Source: Desulfocapsaceae bacterium
GTDB lineage: Bacteria > Desulfobacterota > Desulfobulbia > Desulfobulbales > Desulfocapsaceae
Assembly: GCA_030653035.1 (NCBI GenBank)
Contig: JAUSAB010000045.1
Coordinates: 1-64,000 of the forward strand
DNA length: 64,000 nucleotides
Reading direction: 5' to 3'
The stretch's first letter is position 1; the number at the start of each line of letters is the position of its first letter. Below, in pieces: positions 1 through 9,834 of the stretch. Below the pieces are notes generated by a model. The model searched no databases, had not been told where the DNA came from, and saw only the letters and a program-made list of their open reading frames with translations. Both the position numbers and the translations under genes were made by a program.

Positions 1-30
1 CAATACCAAAACCATGATAGAGTAAACTCG

Positions 31-90
31 TGGACATGTAGAACCCTCCTTATCTTTTGCTTGGTCGCATTGATAAGGACTACATGTCCA
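31..90. repeat. long inverted repeat / hairpin downstream of the kinase gene
   Basis: Two perfect 11-base arms (TGGACATGTAG at 31-41, its complement at 80-90) enclose a second pair (CCTTATC at 48-54, GATAAGG at 72-78). Together they can form a long hairpin with a loop of about 17 bases. There is no T-run, so it is not a classical terminator. It could be a transcript-stabilising hairpin or a mobile palindromic repeat. I see no supportable gene in bases 1-199. Confidence 0.6.
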
Positions 91-199
91 TTCTTTTTAC
101 CACTCATTTTTCGGTACAAGTACGCTTAATCCGGAAGAACCCAATTTTCTCTCCACCTCAACGTCTCAATGCGAAATCGATTCATGCAAACATCAACAA

Positions 200-1912
200 T
201 CAAGATCCGGGTAAAACAATAGTAAATGTTGCCCCCTCCCCCTCTTTACTCTCAACAGCAATCGTCCCACGATGATGCTCAATAATATTGCGACTGATAG
301 CAAGACCAAGTCCGGTACCACGATTTTTATCAGTAAAAAAGGGTTTGAAGATCTGCCCTACCTTTTCGGCAGTCATTCCTTTACCATTATCTCGAACCAT
401 AATCTTCACCGCTCCCGCCGTCCTTGGCTCCCGCGGATTTTGGCCGTCCCTGGCCGTCACCGCTCCCGCCGTCCCTGCCTCCCGCGAGCTTAGGCCGTTG
501 ACCGTCACCGAGCCGTCAGTTTCTCCACTGGCGCTCGTGACCTGGAGTATTCCTTGATCATGCATGGCCTGCAGACCATTCACCAAGATATTTAACAAGG
601 CCCGATAGAACATATCCTGATCCAGATCAATTGCGGGAAGATGAGGATCAAGCTCGGCCCGTACCTCCACATTCTTTTCTCGGGCTGAGGGTTCAATAAA
701 TTGCAAGGCCCGACGGATAACACTATTGACATCAACCCTTGCCAATTTGGGTTCCTGGGGTCGCGCGAAATCAAGAAACTCCATGACAATGTTATTCAAT
801 CGTGTGGTCTCATCCACAATAATCCTGGCCAACTGCTCATTGCCCGGAGCCACCTTTTTAATCCTCTTTTCAAGGAGTTCGGCCGTACTCCTGACAATAC
901 CTAGCGGACTTTTTATTTCATGGGACACCGTGGCCACCATGGTGCCGAGATGGGCAAGCCGCTCTGACTGGTTCAACTTCTCCTCCAGTCGAAGCCGTTC
1001 CGTGGCCCTTTCCTTCATGATCCGATCGCCACGGCTGACAATAGTTCGCAGAACCAGAAACAAAACCGCCATAATAATGCTGGAAACCAGAATAATTCGT
1101 CCCTGCAACTGGATAATCGCGCCATATTCCTTGGAAAGATCCTGGGTAATCTCAATCACCCCCATTATCTGTGGACTGGCGACACCGACATTACCCACTT
1201 GACGAAAGGGGATATAGGTCTTGAGCTGACATTGAACCGCTGGAGCGCCAGGAATCTGGTTCCAGAGGGAACCACTAAAGTGAATCTGAGAGTTGGAATT
1301 GTTTTTCAAGGCCTTCTGATATTCAACCCCACCCATATCTTTCTTTCCCATGAGTTCCGGTCGTGTCGAGTAAGAAATAATATTGATGCCGGAGTCATAG
1401 ATGGTAACCGATTCTGTTTTCAGACCCTGCGTGGCATTTTTGACAATGCGATCCAACAACTCAAACTGATCAGGATGACTGAGGGCAATTTTCCCAAAAC
1501 GGACAACGGTTGGCAGGACAAAACTCCGGAAAACCTGCTGGTTTAGATTCTCCGCCAGCAGCAGGGAATAATCCTCGCTCTGCTCCAGCATGATCTTCCG
1601 GGCATGGTTGGAAATAACCCAGGAGAGAATCAAGGTAAAAACAAGAATAACCCCCAAGCTGGTAAAGGAAAAATACTTAACTAACCGGAAAGGCCGCAAT
1701 CCAGCCTGAACCTCCTCCTTGCGCAAAGGTTTTTCAACTGCCAGCGAGACCATCTTGCCAGGGGCAATATTTTTATCTACCATGATTGAAGGCCCCGTAG
1801 ATAAGCGAGTTTGCGAGACTCCGAATTTTGAGGAATGAGGCGTACTGTTGAATTCGCCGCAGGGACGAAAGATGTAGTGCAACATAGTAGTTGAGCATTT
1901 TTGCGATGCCAT
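200..1912 (-). CDS. membrane sensor histidine kinase
   Basis: Two-component sensor kinase of 570 residues. It has membrane segments near residues 81-101 and 272-292 around an extracytoplasmic sensor region. A HisKA domain follows with the phospho-acceptor His331 (HEIKSP), then a HATPase domain with N box near 441-446, G1 box DNGKGM at 508-513 and G2 box GTGLGLAIS. About 38 residues (roughly 465-502) between the N and G1 boxes are foreign to the fold and are encoded by two tandem repeats. The start codon overlaps the stop of the upstream radical SAM gene (TAATG), which suggests translational coupling. The first 43 residues carry another copy of the repeat family, so ATG 1783 is an alternative start. 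Its response regulator probably lies beyond the window edge. Signal unknown. Confidence 0.9.
   Translation of the reverse strand: MASQKCSTTMLHYIFRPCGEFNSTPHSSKFGVSQTRLSTGPSIMVDKNIAPGKMVSLAVEKPLRKEEVQAGLRPFRLVKYFSFTSLGVILVFTLILSWVISNHARKIMLEQSEDYSLLLAENLNQQVFRSFVLPTVVRFGKIALSHPDQFELLDRIVKNATQGLKTESVTIYDSGINIISYSTRPELMGKKDMGGVEYQKALKNNSNSQIHFSGSLWNQIPGAPAVQCQLKTYIPFRQVGNVGVASPQIMGVIEITQDLSKEYGAIIQLQGRIILVSSIIMAVLFLVLRTIVSRGDRIMKERATERLRLEEKLNQSERLAHLGTMVATVSHEIKSPLGIVRSTAELLEKRIKKVAPGNEQLARIIVDETTRLNNIVMEFLDFARPQEPKLARVDVNSVIRRALQFIEPSAREKNVEVRAELDPHLPAIDLDQDMFYRALLNILVNGLQAMHDQGILQVTSASGETDGSVTVNGLSSREAGTAGAVTARDGQNPREPRTAGAVKIMVRDNGKGMTAEKVGQIFKPFFTDKNRGTGLGLAISRNIIEHHRGTIAVESKEGEGATFTIVLPGS
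411..509. repeat. tandem in-frame repeats (51 + 48 bp) inside the kinase ATPase domain
   Basis: Two adjacent copies, 411-461 and 462-509, both start GCTCCCGCCGTCC and end CCGTCACC. Both lengths are multiples of three, so the reading frame is kept. The first copy shares CGTCCCTGGCCGTCA (445-459) with ftsQ at 6759-6773, and the similarity extends further with small gaps. This places them in the in-frame element family described in the findings. Confidence 0.8.
1799..1823 (-). repeat. copy A of a short dispersed element (kinase N-terminus)
   Basis: Read on the minus strand it is CGGAGTCTCG, four bases, then CTCGCTTATCT. The same pair of blocks occurs in ftsQ (6707-6734, minus) and in ftsI (17688-17715, plus) with a seven-base spacer. 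It is translated as part of the kinase N-terminal extension. Confidence 0.75.
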
Positions 1913-3672
1913 TAATCATCACACACCCCACAACGCCGGCAGACCTTGGTATCGCAGGCCATGGTTGGCTTTTCCGTAAAGGCCTTCAGATATTCATCCC
2001 ACAGATATTGCTGCTTAATCCCGTGATCGACAATATTCCAGGGAACAGGGTCATCGCCACTATATCCACGAATCGCAAACTGTTCTGCCTCAAGCTGATT
2101 TTTACGCATGGCCTGTTTCCACGAGAGCCCCTGTTCCGCCATATCCACCAAAACCGGGGCAAGTCGGCGATCCCCCCGCGCTAATACCGCCTGGAACAAG
2201 ACGTTCTCCGGTTTGTCACAGGTCATACGGACATTGGCCTCTTTTTTCAGCCCATTTTGTAAAAATTTTATCTTGCCCTTGAGGGTCCGCACGGCATCTG
2301 CCGCATTTCGCGTTTCCCCTGATGCCAGTTGTTCACTCACCCCAAAAGGATGAAACTGAAACGGCGTCCACGGTTTAGGGGTAAAGCTGTTTACCGAAAG
2401 GGTAATCTCACACAACCGCCCGCGGCTCCGTCCTATAGGCTGGATCCGGTCCTTGATCTTTCTGATCAGCACCAGCATCTCCTCAAGATCTTCCAGAGTT
2501 TCGGTGGGCAGTCCAATCATCAGATACAGCTTTAATTTATACAGACCAGCGCGCGACAAGGCTTCAGCGGCCATGAGGAGATCATCTTCGGTCAACCCTT
2601 TATTAATTACCCGGCGCAAACGCTCAGAGGCGCCATCAGGGGCAATGGCCACGCTTTTGAGCTGACTTTTTTGCAGAAGATTCAGAAGGGGCCCGGAAAT
2701 CCGGTCCGCACGCAGAGAAGAAAAAGAGAGTGAGCACCCACTGTCAAGAAGATACTGGGAAAGAAGGGCCAATGAGTCCTGATCAGCCATCTCCATCCCC
2801 AACAGCCCGATACGCTTGACAGTTTCAGGACGTTCAGCCAGACCTTGCAGGACGGCATCAACATCCCACAGTCGTGGCGGACGATAGATAAATCCGGCGG
2901 CACAAAATCGACAGCCCCGGGAACATCCCCGGCCAAGCTCGGTAAGATACAGGTCCGAAAACTCCGCCTGCGGGGTCAAAACCTGGGAATGCGCCGCCCG
3001 CTCACAGGTCTGGATTGTCACCTTGTGAATACGCTCAGGTAAACCAGGGGCGGGAAGATGTCCGGCAAAGGCCCCGTTCTTGCCATAACACGGGGTATAG
3101 AGCGCCGGGGCATAACAACCAAGGAACTTGAGACTCACCTCTTTTAACAGATCGGTGCGTCTTCCATTTTTCCCTCCTTCAAGATAGGCGGCAAGAAAGG
3201 TGACAAGGGCAACCAGAACAGGTTCGGCCTCACCAAGAACGAACAGATCAATAAAAGAGGCCAGAGGTTCAGGATTCATAAAGGTGGCAACACCTCCACA
3301 AATAACCAATGGCTGCGCGGCGCGCACCTGTTCCTCCCGATTTTCAGCAAATGGTGGGAGGGACCCGGCCAGAAGAAGACGAACCAGGTTCAGATAATCA
3401 TGTTCAAAACTGATAGAGAAAAAAACCAGAGGAAAGCTGTCAAGGGTTCGGCCAGACTCCAGCGATCGCAGGGGAACATCTGGCCCGGAAAAGAAAAAGC
3501 GCTCACAGACAATTCCTTCCATCCCGCCCAGCAGACTATAGACCAACTGAAACCCAAGGCTGGACATCCCAACGGAATAGGAATTAGGATAGATCAGGGC
3601 GACTGGCAGTTGCCCTGTCCATTTCTTGCAATAACTCCCTCGTTCCAGATCAAGCAGTGAGCGACGATCCAT
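1912..3672 (-). CDS. B12-type radical SAM protein (TIGR03960-like)
   Basis: 586-residue radical SAM protein. The N-terminal part (PVALIYPNSYSVGMSSLGFQ) has the look of the vestigial B12-binding domain of the TIGR03960 family. The 4Fe-4S cluster motif CX3CX2C appears as GCSRGCRFC and is followed by the Rossmann-like core. The C-terminus carries a short Cys cluster (CRRCGVC). In many bacteria this family is encoded with a companion TIGR03936 protein, and neither has a settled function. No TIGR03936 domain or gene is evident here. It lies downstream of ftsZ on the same strand with a 75-base gap and is coupled to the kinase gene that follows. Confidence 0.85.
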   Translation of the reverse strand: MDRRSLLDLERGSYCKKWTGQLPVALIYPNSYSVGMSSLGFQLVYSLLGGMEGIVCERFFFSGPDVPLRSLESGRTLDSFPLVFFSISFEHDYLNLVRLLLAGSLPPFAENREEQVRAAQPLVICGGVATFMNPEPLASFIDLFVLGEAEPVLVALVTFLAAYLEGGKNGRRTDLLKEVSLKFLGCYAPALYTPCYGKNGAFAGHLPAPGLPERIHKVTIQTCERAAHSQVLTPQAEFSDLYLTELGRGCSRGCRFCAAGFIYRPPRLWDVDAVLQGLAERPETVKRIGLLGMEMADQDSLALLSQYLLDSGCSLSFSSLRADRISGPLLNLLQKSQLKSVAIAPDGASERLRRVINKGLTEDDLLMAAEALSRAGLYKLKLYLMIGLPTETLEDLEEMLVLIRKIKDRIQPIGRSRGRLCEITLSVNSFTPKPWTPFQFHPFGVSEQLASGETRNAADAVRTLKGKIKFLQNGLKKEANVRMTCDKPENVLFQAVLARGDRRLAPVLVDMAEQGLSWKQAMRKNQLEAEQFAIRGYSGDDPVPWNIVDHGIKQQYLWDEYLKAFTEKPTMACDTKVCRRCGVCDD

Positions 3673-3747
3673 ACCAGGGGACGCCCTAAAGAAGATACCT
3701 TTGGGGTACAGATATAAAAAGCCGGGCCGTTTCTAAAGATTCCGGCA

Positions 3748-4989
3748 TTAATTTGCCTTTTTACGAAGATACGTCGGGGTCTCCAGATAGTCCTCATTCT
3801 GATTCCAGGGTCGTGTCTCCTTCTGATTGCGCGCCACTTCTTTACTACGAGGCGAAGAAACGCCAAGGTTATCAAAACCTTCGAAATTAGATTGCAGCAA
3901 AGGGGTAACAAAAGTTGGTCGCGGGTTAGCCGGAGCCGGTGCGGCGGGGGTCTCCTGCGTAGTCATAATTTTCACTGATTTGCGGGCTTCCTCCAGCAAC
4001 GTGATCGGCTCATTTTTCTTGACCACATTGCCTATTCCTGTGGCAATCACCGTCACATGCAGCTCATCGCCAAGGGTTTCATCATAGAGTACGCCGAGTA
4101 CAATTTTCGCATCCTCATCCACTTTACTTTGGATAAGGGCCGACACCTCCATATATTCAGCCAAGGTCAAGCTCTCTTGGGTGGCCGAGACGTTGATAAT
4201 CAAGCCACGGGCACCGTCTATCCCCACATCTTCAAGGAGTTGATTATCAATGGCCCGTTTGGCAGCCTCGGTCGCCCTGTTTTCGCCAATAGCCGAACCA
4301 GCGCCCATGATGGCCGGCCCTACTTCCCGCATGACCGTACGCAGATCGGCAAAGTCAGCATTAATCATCCCCGGCACATTGATCAGATCCGTAATCCCTT
4401 TGACCGCCTGCAACAAAACGAGATCGGCCATAACCAGCATGTCGGAAAGCCTGGTATTTTTCTGCATCAGCGAAAGGAGCCGATCATTGGGAACGGTAAT
4501 AATAGTATCCGCATATTTTCGCAGTTCTTCCCAACCTGCCTCGGCGTTGCGCATGCGGGCCTTGCCTTCAAAATGAAACGGCTTGGTCACCACTGCCACC
4601 GTGAGCGCGCCCAACTCTTTGCTCACCTTGGCCACAACCGGAGCGGCACCTGTTCCGGTCCCTCCACCCAGTCCTGCCGCGACAAAGACCATGTCGCTTC
4701 CCTTCAGGACTTTCTTGAGCTCTTCCAGGGACTCATGGGCAGCCTGAGCACCGATTTCCGGGTCAGTGCCGGCGCCTAAACCTTTGGTGATACTGGGCCC
4801 AATCTGCAGACAGATATCTGCCAGAGACTGGTTCAAGGCCTGCATATCCGTATTGGCGACAATAAACTCAACACCCTGAAGTTTATTGTTGACCATGGTG
4901 TTTATGGCATTGCCACCACCACCACCAACACCAATAACCTTAACTACTGCAACCCCTTCTATCTCCGCCATTCTAAACGGCATAGTCAT
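3748..4989 (-). CDS. ftsZ: cell division protein FtsZ
   Basis: Bacterial tubulin homologue and GTPase that forms the Z ring at mid-cell; 413 residues, normal length. Visible features are the glycine-rich N-terminal nucleotide site ([10 protein letters not shown]), the tubulin signature [10 protein letters not shown], the T7 region around NADFADL, and the conserved C-terminal peptide ending TYLRKKAN that binds FtsA and other partners. A ribosome site AGGGGTGA lies about five bases before ATG 4989. It is the last classical dcw gene, about 115 bases after ftsA. Confidence 0.98.
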   Translation of the reverse strand: MTMPFRMAEIEGVAVVKVIGVGGGGGNAINTMVNNKLQGVEFIVANTDMQALNQSLADICLQIGPSITKGLGAGTDPEIGAQAAHESLEELKKVLKGSDMVFVAAGLGGGTGTGAAPVVAKVSKELGALTVAVVTKPFHFEGKARMRNAEAGWEELRKYADTIITVPNDRLLSLMQKNTRLSDMLVMADLVLLQAVKGITDLINVPGMINADFADLRTVMREVGPAIMGAGSAIGENRATEAAKRAIDNQLLEDVGIDGARGLIINVSATQESLTLAEYMEVSALIQSKVDEDAKIVLGVLYDETLGDELHVTVIATGIGNVVKKNEPITLLEEARKSVKIMTTQETPAAPAPANPRPTFVTPLLQSNFEGFDNLGVSSPRSKEVARNQKETRPWNQNEDYLETPTYLRKKAN

Positions 4990-5104
4990 AAGCTCACCCC
5001 TGAGTACGATTCGCCAAAGCCCTCTGCATGAAGGCTTGTTAACAAAATATCAGCAAATAGAATATAGCACCTGCTGATACTCGCTTAAACAAAAAACGTC
5101 CGGA

Positions 5105-6367
5105 TCACATGATTTTTTTCATCCACGACTTCATCCTCCCAACCATGGAAGAATCGTTGTTGACTTTCTGCCCCCGATGTTTGCGGCCATACATGACCAA
5201 ACCGACAGCGGTCGTGCACCGCGGGGTATGCACCTCTTCAACGCGTCCGCCAATCTTGACCGGATATCCAATCCGTACCGGCAGATCAAAGATCTGCTCA
5301 GCCAGATCCACCAGATTGGCCAGCAATGCCGTGCCACCCGTGATCACCACCCCGCCATGGATCTTGTTTTTCTGCCCGGAATTAATAAGCTCCTGATTCA
5401 CCATCTCCAGGATCTCGACGATGCGGGCCTGCAGGATATCCACCAGTACCTTCTGGGTTACCTTGCGCGGTTCTCGATCCCCTACCGTCGGCACATCAAC
5501 TACATGATTCGGTTTGATCAACGAGGCAATAGCGCTGCCATAATCTTCCTTTAACCGTTCTGCCTCCTGAAGCGGTGTCCGCAATCCCACCGATAGATCA
5601 TTGGTCAGGTTATGTCCACCAAGCCCTATTTCACAGGTGTGTCTGATGGTTCCATCACAGAAAACCGCGAGATCAGTGGTCCCGCCGCCAATATCCAGGA
5701 GGGCCACCCCCAGTTCCATCTCATCGGCGCTGAGGACAGCATAGGCCGAGGCAATGGATTCCAGCACCATATCAATCACTTCCAGATCCGCCATCCGACA
5801 ACAAGTATAGAGGTTATGCACGGCCCCCATGTCAGCGGTCACAATATGGACATTGGTGACGAGACGGACACCGGTCATACCCAAAGGATTCTGAATCCCG
5901 GTATGATCATCAACCATATACTCTTGAGGCAGGACATGAATAATCTGCTGATTCTCCGAGATCTTCACGGTCTTGGCAGCGACAATCACATCATCGATAT
6001 CAGCCTCTTTGATCTCGCGACCATTGATGGCCAGGATTCCAGGACTATTAAATCCTTTGATATGATTCCCGGCAATCCCGGCATAGACCGCATGCAGTTC
6101 GCATCCGGCCGCATCTTCTGCTTGCGCCACGGCCTTCCGTATATTTTTGACAGTGGATTCAATATTGACCACAATACCTTTTTTCAAGCCCACTGACGGC
6201 GCAGTACCGACACCAATAATATCTACTCCATCATCGAAGACCTCACCCACGACACAGCATATTTTCGTGGTTCCAATATCAAGGCCAACCACGACTTCAC
6301 CTGGCTCCCGTTTCGCTGCGTCCTGCGCCACCTCAACCATTGGCTCTATCTCTTTCATATCATCCAT
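5105..6367 (-). CDS. ftsA: cell division protein FtsA
   Basis: Actin-like ATPase that tethers FtsZ to the inner membrane; 420 residues. The phosphate-1 motif GLDIGTTKICCVVGE, the phosphate-2 motif LLDIGGGTTDLAVF and the adenosine motif GGVVITGGTALL are all present. The C-terminus (GRMKSWMKKIM) is the amphipathic membrane-targeting helix. It sits between ftsQ (6 bases upstream) and ftsZ. In this cluster FtsA and FtsZ look fully functional, unlike the FtsI homologue. Confidence 0.98.
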   Translation of the reverse strand: MDDMKEIEPMVEVAQDAAKREPGEVVVGLDIGTTKICCVVGEVFDDGVDIIGVGTAPSVGLKKGIVVNIESTVKNIRKAVAQAEDAAGCELHAVYAGIAGNHIKGFNSPGILAINGREIKEADIDDVIVAAKTVKISENQQIIHVLPQEYMVDDHTGIQNPLGMTGVRLVTNVHIVTADMGAVHNLYTCCRMADLEVIDMVLESIASAYAVLSADEMELGVALLDIGGGTTDLAVFCDGTIRHTCEIGLGGHNLTNDLSVGLRTPLQEAERLKEDYGSAIASLIKPNHVVDVPTVGDREPRKVTQKVLVDILQARIVEILEMVNQELINSGQKNKIHGGVVITGGTALLANLVDLAEQIFDLPVRIGYPVKIGGRVEEVHTPRCTTAVGLVMYGRKHRGQKVNNDSSMVGRMKSWMKKIM

Positions 6368-6373
6368 CAGTTT

Positions 6374-7474
6374 TCAACCCGATCCGCTGTGTGCGACCAG
6401 CACCTTGTTCTCCAGATAATCCATCCGAATATAGATAACATCCGCAATGGTCATTCCCTGCTCTGTCTCTTTATATAAAACCTCTAACACTCTTTTTAAA
6501 CGACTGTATTTCGTTCTGACTTCCCCCTTGCCAAAATAAATAGGAAAAGGATAATCAACCAGATAGAGAGTCATTCCTATTTCCCGATCAAGATGAATCT
6601 CAGAAAGATTCTGAACCGGGAAATTAGGATTATTCTGTTTGACCAATTTAAGCAAGGCCAGAGACTCACGAATCATCGCTTTCCGCTCGCCGTTACCGAT
6701 CTCGCCAGATAAACGAGACGAAGTCGAGACTCCGGCCTTGGTTCCGGCGGGATCAGGACGTCCCTGGCCGTCATCTCCTTTTGCTTCAAGGCCGGTTATA
6801 ATAGGGAAGTCCAGATCCTGTCCGGGCTCAACTGGCGCAAACGCAACCCCGTTCTTATCAAGATAAAAAAACTGCTTACGGCCAGAAGTCTCAGGAGCAA
6901 TCAGGGCCTCCGCGACATACTCCTTAATAGAGATCACCAGCACACCAGGCCAATCACGTTTGACCACAGCCTCCGACACCCATGGATGCGCCTTGAGAAT
7001 TGCCTCAATATATGTCGGCCTCAGGGTCAGCAGGCTGGTCTGATACCTGACCCCGGCAAGTTCGCGAATCAACGTGGGAGTAGTCTTTCGACAACCGGTA
7101 ATCGTGATCTCCCGTATCTTAAAAAATGGCAGCTCAGATATAGCATTCACAAGTGGGCCATACGCAACAAAGGCTACAAGCACTATGCACGCCAGAAAAC
7201 AGAGTGGAACCACAAGACTTCTGACCCTGCTTTTTGCCACCACAGGAGATCGTTGCAACTCTTTACGTTTAGCGGCCCTTTGCAACCTGTCCCGTATCCT
7301 GGTGACCAATCCGCTATGTTTCTGAGCCTGAGCAGCGGATTTTGAGGTAAACACCGGCTGCTCCTTGCGACCGGAGCCAGCATCAGAGCGAATAGCCCTC
7401 TTGTTTTTATTATGCAAACGAAAAAAAGAACCGATCTTTTTAATAATGTTCAACGCGCGCCCCACCCAAACCAT
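6374..7474 (-). CDS. ftsQ: cell division protein FtsQ/DivIB
   Basis: Bitopic divisome protein that links FtsB/FtsL to the rest of the machine. It has a long basic cytoplasmic N-terminus, one membrane segment (about 90-110, VVPLCFLACIVLVAFVAYG), a POTRA domain starting FFKIREITITGCRKT, and the FtsQ beta domain. At 366 residues it is longer than many FtsQ proteins. Part of the excess is a low-complexity stretch after FPIITGLEAKG that is encoded by an in-frame repeat element (6707-6773). Its ATG directly follows the murB stop codon (TGAATG), so translation is probably coupled. Confidence 0.92.
   Translation of the reverse strand: MVWVGRALNIIKKIGSFFRLHNKNKRAIRSDAGSGRKEQPVFTSKSAAQAQKHSGLVTRIRDRLQRAAKRKELQRSPVVAKSRVRSLVVPLCFLACIVLVAFVAYGPLVNAISELPFFKIREITITGCRKTTPTLIRELAGVRYQTSLLTLRPTYIEAILKAHPWVSEAVVKRDWPGVLVISIKEYVAEALIAPETSGRKQFFYLDKNGVAFAPVEPGQDLDFPIITGLEAKGDDGQGRPDPAGTKAGVSTSSRLSGEIGNGERKAMIRESLALLKLVKQNNPNFPVQNLSEIHLDREIGMTLYLVDYPFPIYFGKGEVRTKYSRLKRVLEVLYKETEQGMTIADVIYIRMDYLENKVLVAHSGSG
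6707..6773. repeat. copy B of the in-frame element family, inside ftsQ
   Basis: On the minus strand the element reads GACGGCCAGGGACG, about 30 intervening bases, then CGGAGTCTCG, seven bases and CTCGTTTATCT. The first half matches the tandem repeats in the kinase gene and the second half matches copies A and C. It is translated as roughly 25 Gly/Pro/Ser-rich residues inside the FtsQ beta domain. Confidence 0.75.
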
Positions 7475-8413
7475 TCAGAGAAAATGAACTTCCGGTTCAA
7501 GGACAATGCCGCTATCTGCCTGCACCTTTACCCGCACCTTTTCCATAAGCTCCAAGACATTGTCAGCTGTTGCCCCGCCACTATTGACCAGAAAATTAGC
7601 ATGAACTGGTGACACCATAGCACCCCCGACCCTAAGCCCCTTCAAACCGCTGGCCTCGATAAGACGGCCGGCCGCATCCCCTGGCGGATTCTTGAAAAAT
7701 GATCCGGCATTGGGAACACCCTTGGGCTGTTTAATCTGACGCTTTTGATGATACGACTGACAGAGGCTGCGGATCTGTTCCTGATCCGCCATAACACCTT
7801 GCAATTCCACCCCTATCAGCACCCGCGTCGCTTCTGTGTCTTCCTCGACATGTTTATGGTCATGCCAGATCCGATACCCAAATTTCAGCTCTGAGCGGGG
7901 CAGGGTGTAGACCTGTCCCGATGACGTTACCACAGTCACGGAGACAATCACATCCGCCAGCTCTCGGCCCCAGGCCCCGGCATTCATGATGACAGCACCA
8001 CCAATCGTCCCGGGAATTCCGACCACAAATTCCAGGCCTGAAATACTCTGATCAATGCACCAGCCACCAAGACGGGCCAGACTGCAGGCTGCTCCTGCGT
8101 GGACAACCACCCTTTCACTCTGGGCAGCATCTCCACGAACGATAGCACCAAACCCTTTGCCAAGAAGGAGGATAACCCCTTCAAACCCGGTATCACTCAC
8201 CAGCAGATTGGTGCCCCTGCCGATAATACGCCATTGAATCTTGTGCTCCCCACAAAAGAGGAGCAACCGTTGTAATTCTGTCAGTTCCTCGACCACAATT
8301 AGGGCCGTAGCCGGACCACCTATAGCAAAAGAGGTATAATCACACAATGGGCAATCCCAAAGTACAGGGCTGCTTACCAGGGACGCCAGGGCCTGTTTCA
8401 ATGCGGCATCCAT
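7475..8413 (-). CDS. murB: UDP-N-acetylenolpyruvoylglucosamine reductase MurB
   Basis: FAD- and NADPH-dependent reduction of UDP-GlcNAc-enolpyruvate to UDP-MurNAc in the cytoplasm. 312 residues, the usual length of type II MurB. The FAD-binding start (TSFAIGGPATALIVVEELTE), the glycine-rich FAD loop GRGTNLLVSD, GIPGTIGGAVIMNAGAWG, and the substrate-site segment PNAGSFFKNP with its catalytic Ser are visible. It ends with the conserved Glu (VLEPEVHFL). It sits 18 bases after murC and abuts ftsQ. Confidence 0.97.
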   Translation of the reverse strand: MDAALKQALASLVSSPVLWDCPLCDYTSFAIGGPATALIVVEELTELQRLLLFCGEHKIQWRIIGRGTNLLVSDTGFEGVILLLGKGFGAIVRGDAAQSERVVVHAGAACSLARLGGWCIDQSISGLEFVVGIPGTIGGAVIMNAGAWGRELADVIVSVTVVTSSGQVYTLPRSELKFGYRIWHDHKHVEEDTEATRVLIGVELQGVMADQEQIRSLCQSYHQKRQIKQPKGVPNAGSFFKNPPGDAAGRLIEASGLKGLRVGGAMVSPVHANFLVNSGGATADNVLELMEKVRVKVQADSGIVLEPEVHFL

Positions 8414-8431
8414 ACCCGTTTTATAACCGCT

Positions 8432-9817
8432 TCATGACTTCTGTTTCCTGAGCCGATCAAGCAGTTCCTCACCTGCCCGCACAATATTTCCAGCGCCAAG
8501 GGTCAGCACCAGATCATCGTCAACCAGCAGGGGCAACAGCTCTTCCGCCAGCCCTTCCACTGTCGGGATAAAATGGGTGTACCGCTGACCATGCCGTTTA
8601 ATGTCCACCAACAGATTTTCACTGCTCACACCCGGAATTGGTGTTTCACTGGCGGCATAGATATCGGTCATCACCAGAAAATCTGCTTGATGAAACGCGG
8701 TCTGAAATTCCTTGTACAGGGCCTCGGTCCGGGTATAGCGATGGGGTTGAAACAGAACCACCAGCCGTTTATCAGGCCAGGCCTCCTTGAGGGCCGCCAG
8801 GGTTGCCCTGATCTCGGTGGGATGATGACCGTAATCGTCCATGATCGTGATTCCCCGCGCTTCCCCTTTCAACTGCATGCGCCGCTGAACTCCCCCAAAA
8901 TTGCCGAGGGCCCCGGCTATAACTGCAAAAGGGATTTCCAGTTCAAGACCTACACACACGACGGCCAGCGCGTTATAGACATTATGACGACCGGGCAGAG
9001 AAAGATGAATTTCGCCCAGTTGCACGTCACCTTTCCTGACCATGAAACGGGTCCTGCCACCTGCCGCCTCCAACTGCTCCGCATGGATATCCGCCTGAGC
9101 AGTAAGGCCATAGGTGATCATTCTTTTCCTGATTCCAGGCAGAAGATCAGCGATATTAGCATCATCCAGACAGAGTATCACTGCACCATAAAAAGGAATC
9201 TTGTCAATAAACTCCATAAACACCGACTTGATATGGTCAATATCACGATAATAATCAAGATGCTCCAGATCAATATTGGTGACCACCTCAAGCACAGGCG
9301 AGAGTTTCAGAAACGAGCCATCACTCTCATCGGCCTCGGCTACCAAAAATTCGCCCTCTCCAAGCTTGGCGTTCCCGCCCAGGCTGTCCACCTTGCCCCC
9401 GACCACAATAGTAGGGTCAAGTCCGGCCTGGGTCAGCACCCAACTCACCATGGAGGTGGTAGATGTCTTCCCATGACTGCCGGCAATGGCAATACCGAAT
9501 TTTTTCAGCCGCATCAACTCGGCCAGCATCTCCGCCCGTTGGATCACCGGGATACCCGCTTCCCGGGCCGCGACGACCTCCGGATTCGCTTCGGCAATGG
9601 CCGATGAGGTCACTACTACATCGGCGCCGCTCACCCACTGCCCCTGATGACCATTATAAATCACCCCGCCAAGTGCTGCCAGATTGGCCGTGATGGCCGA
9701 AGAATACAAATCAGAACCCGACACCTTGTATCCCAGGTTCAGCAGGAGTTCGGCAATACCACTCATGCCAATGCCACCGATACCGACGAAGTGGATATGT
9801 TTCGTTTTTTTATACAT
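8432..9817 (-). CDS. murC: UDP-N-acetylmuramate--L-alanine ligase MurC
   Basis: ATP-dependent addition of L-Ala to UDP-MurNAc, the first peptide step of peptidoglycan precursor synthesis. 461 residues. The N-terminal UDP-binding motif [17 protein letters not shown], the P-loop [14 protein letters not shown], the central Mur-ligase motif [10 protein letters not shown] and the C-terminal domain start ([14 protein letters not shown]) are intact. It lies between murG and murB in standard dcw order. Confidence 0.98.
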   Translation of the reverse strand: MYKKTKHIHFVGIGGIGMSGIAELLLNLGYKVSGSDLYSSAITANLAALGGVIYNGHQGQWVSGADVVVTSSAIAEANPEVVAAREAGIPVIQRAEMLAELMRLKKFGIAIAGSHGKTSTTSMVSWVLTQAGLDPTIVVGGKVDSLGGNAKLGEGEFLVAEADESDGSFLKLSPVLEVVTNIDLEHLDYYRDIDHIKSVFMEFIDKIPFYGAVILCLDDANIADLLPGIRKRMITYGLTAQADIHAEQLEAAGGRTRFMVRKGDVQLGEIHLSLPGRHNVYNALAVVCVGLELEIPFAVIAGALGNFGGVQRRMQLKGEARGITIMDDYGHHPTEIRATLAALKEAWPDKRLVVLFQPHRYTRTEALYKEFQTAFHQADFLVMTDIYAASETPIPGVSSENLLVDIKRHGQRYTHFIPTVEGLAEELLPLLVDDDLVLTLGAGNIVRAGEELLDRLRKQKS

Positions 9818-9834
9818 GAGACCTTATCACTGAT

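Noticed and set aside
57-275. Small plus-strand frame at the window start
   Set aside because: It overlaps the palindrome and the kinase end; no ribosome site or domain.
411-509. CRISPR-like tandem repeats
   Set aside because: Only two units, no spacers and inside a coding frame.
8573-9607. Long plus-strand open frame opposite murC (also 15733-16611, 11397-12116, 48841-49614)
   Set aside because: They are antisense to well-supported genes, use unusual codons and show no domain; they are shadows of G/C-rich third positions on the other strand.
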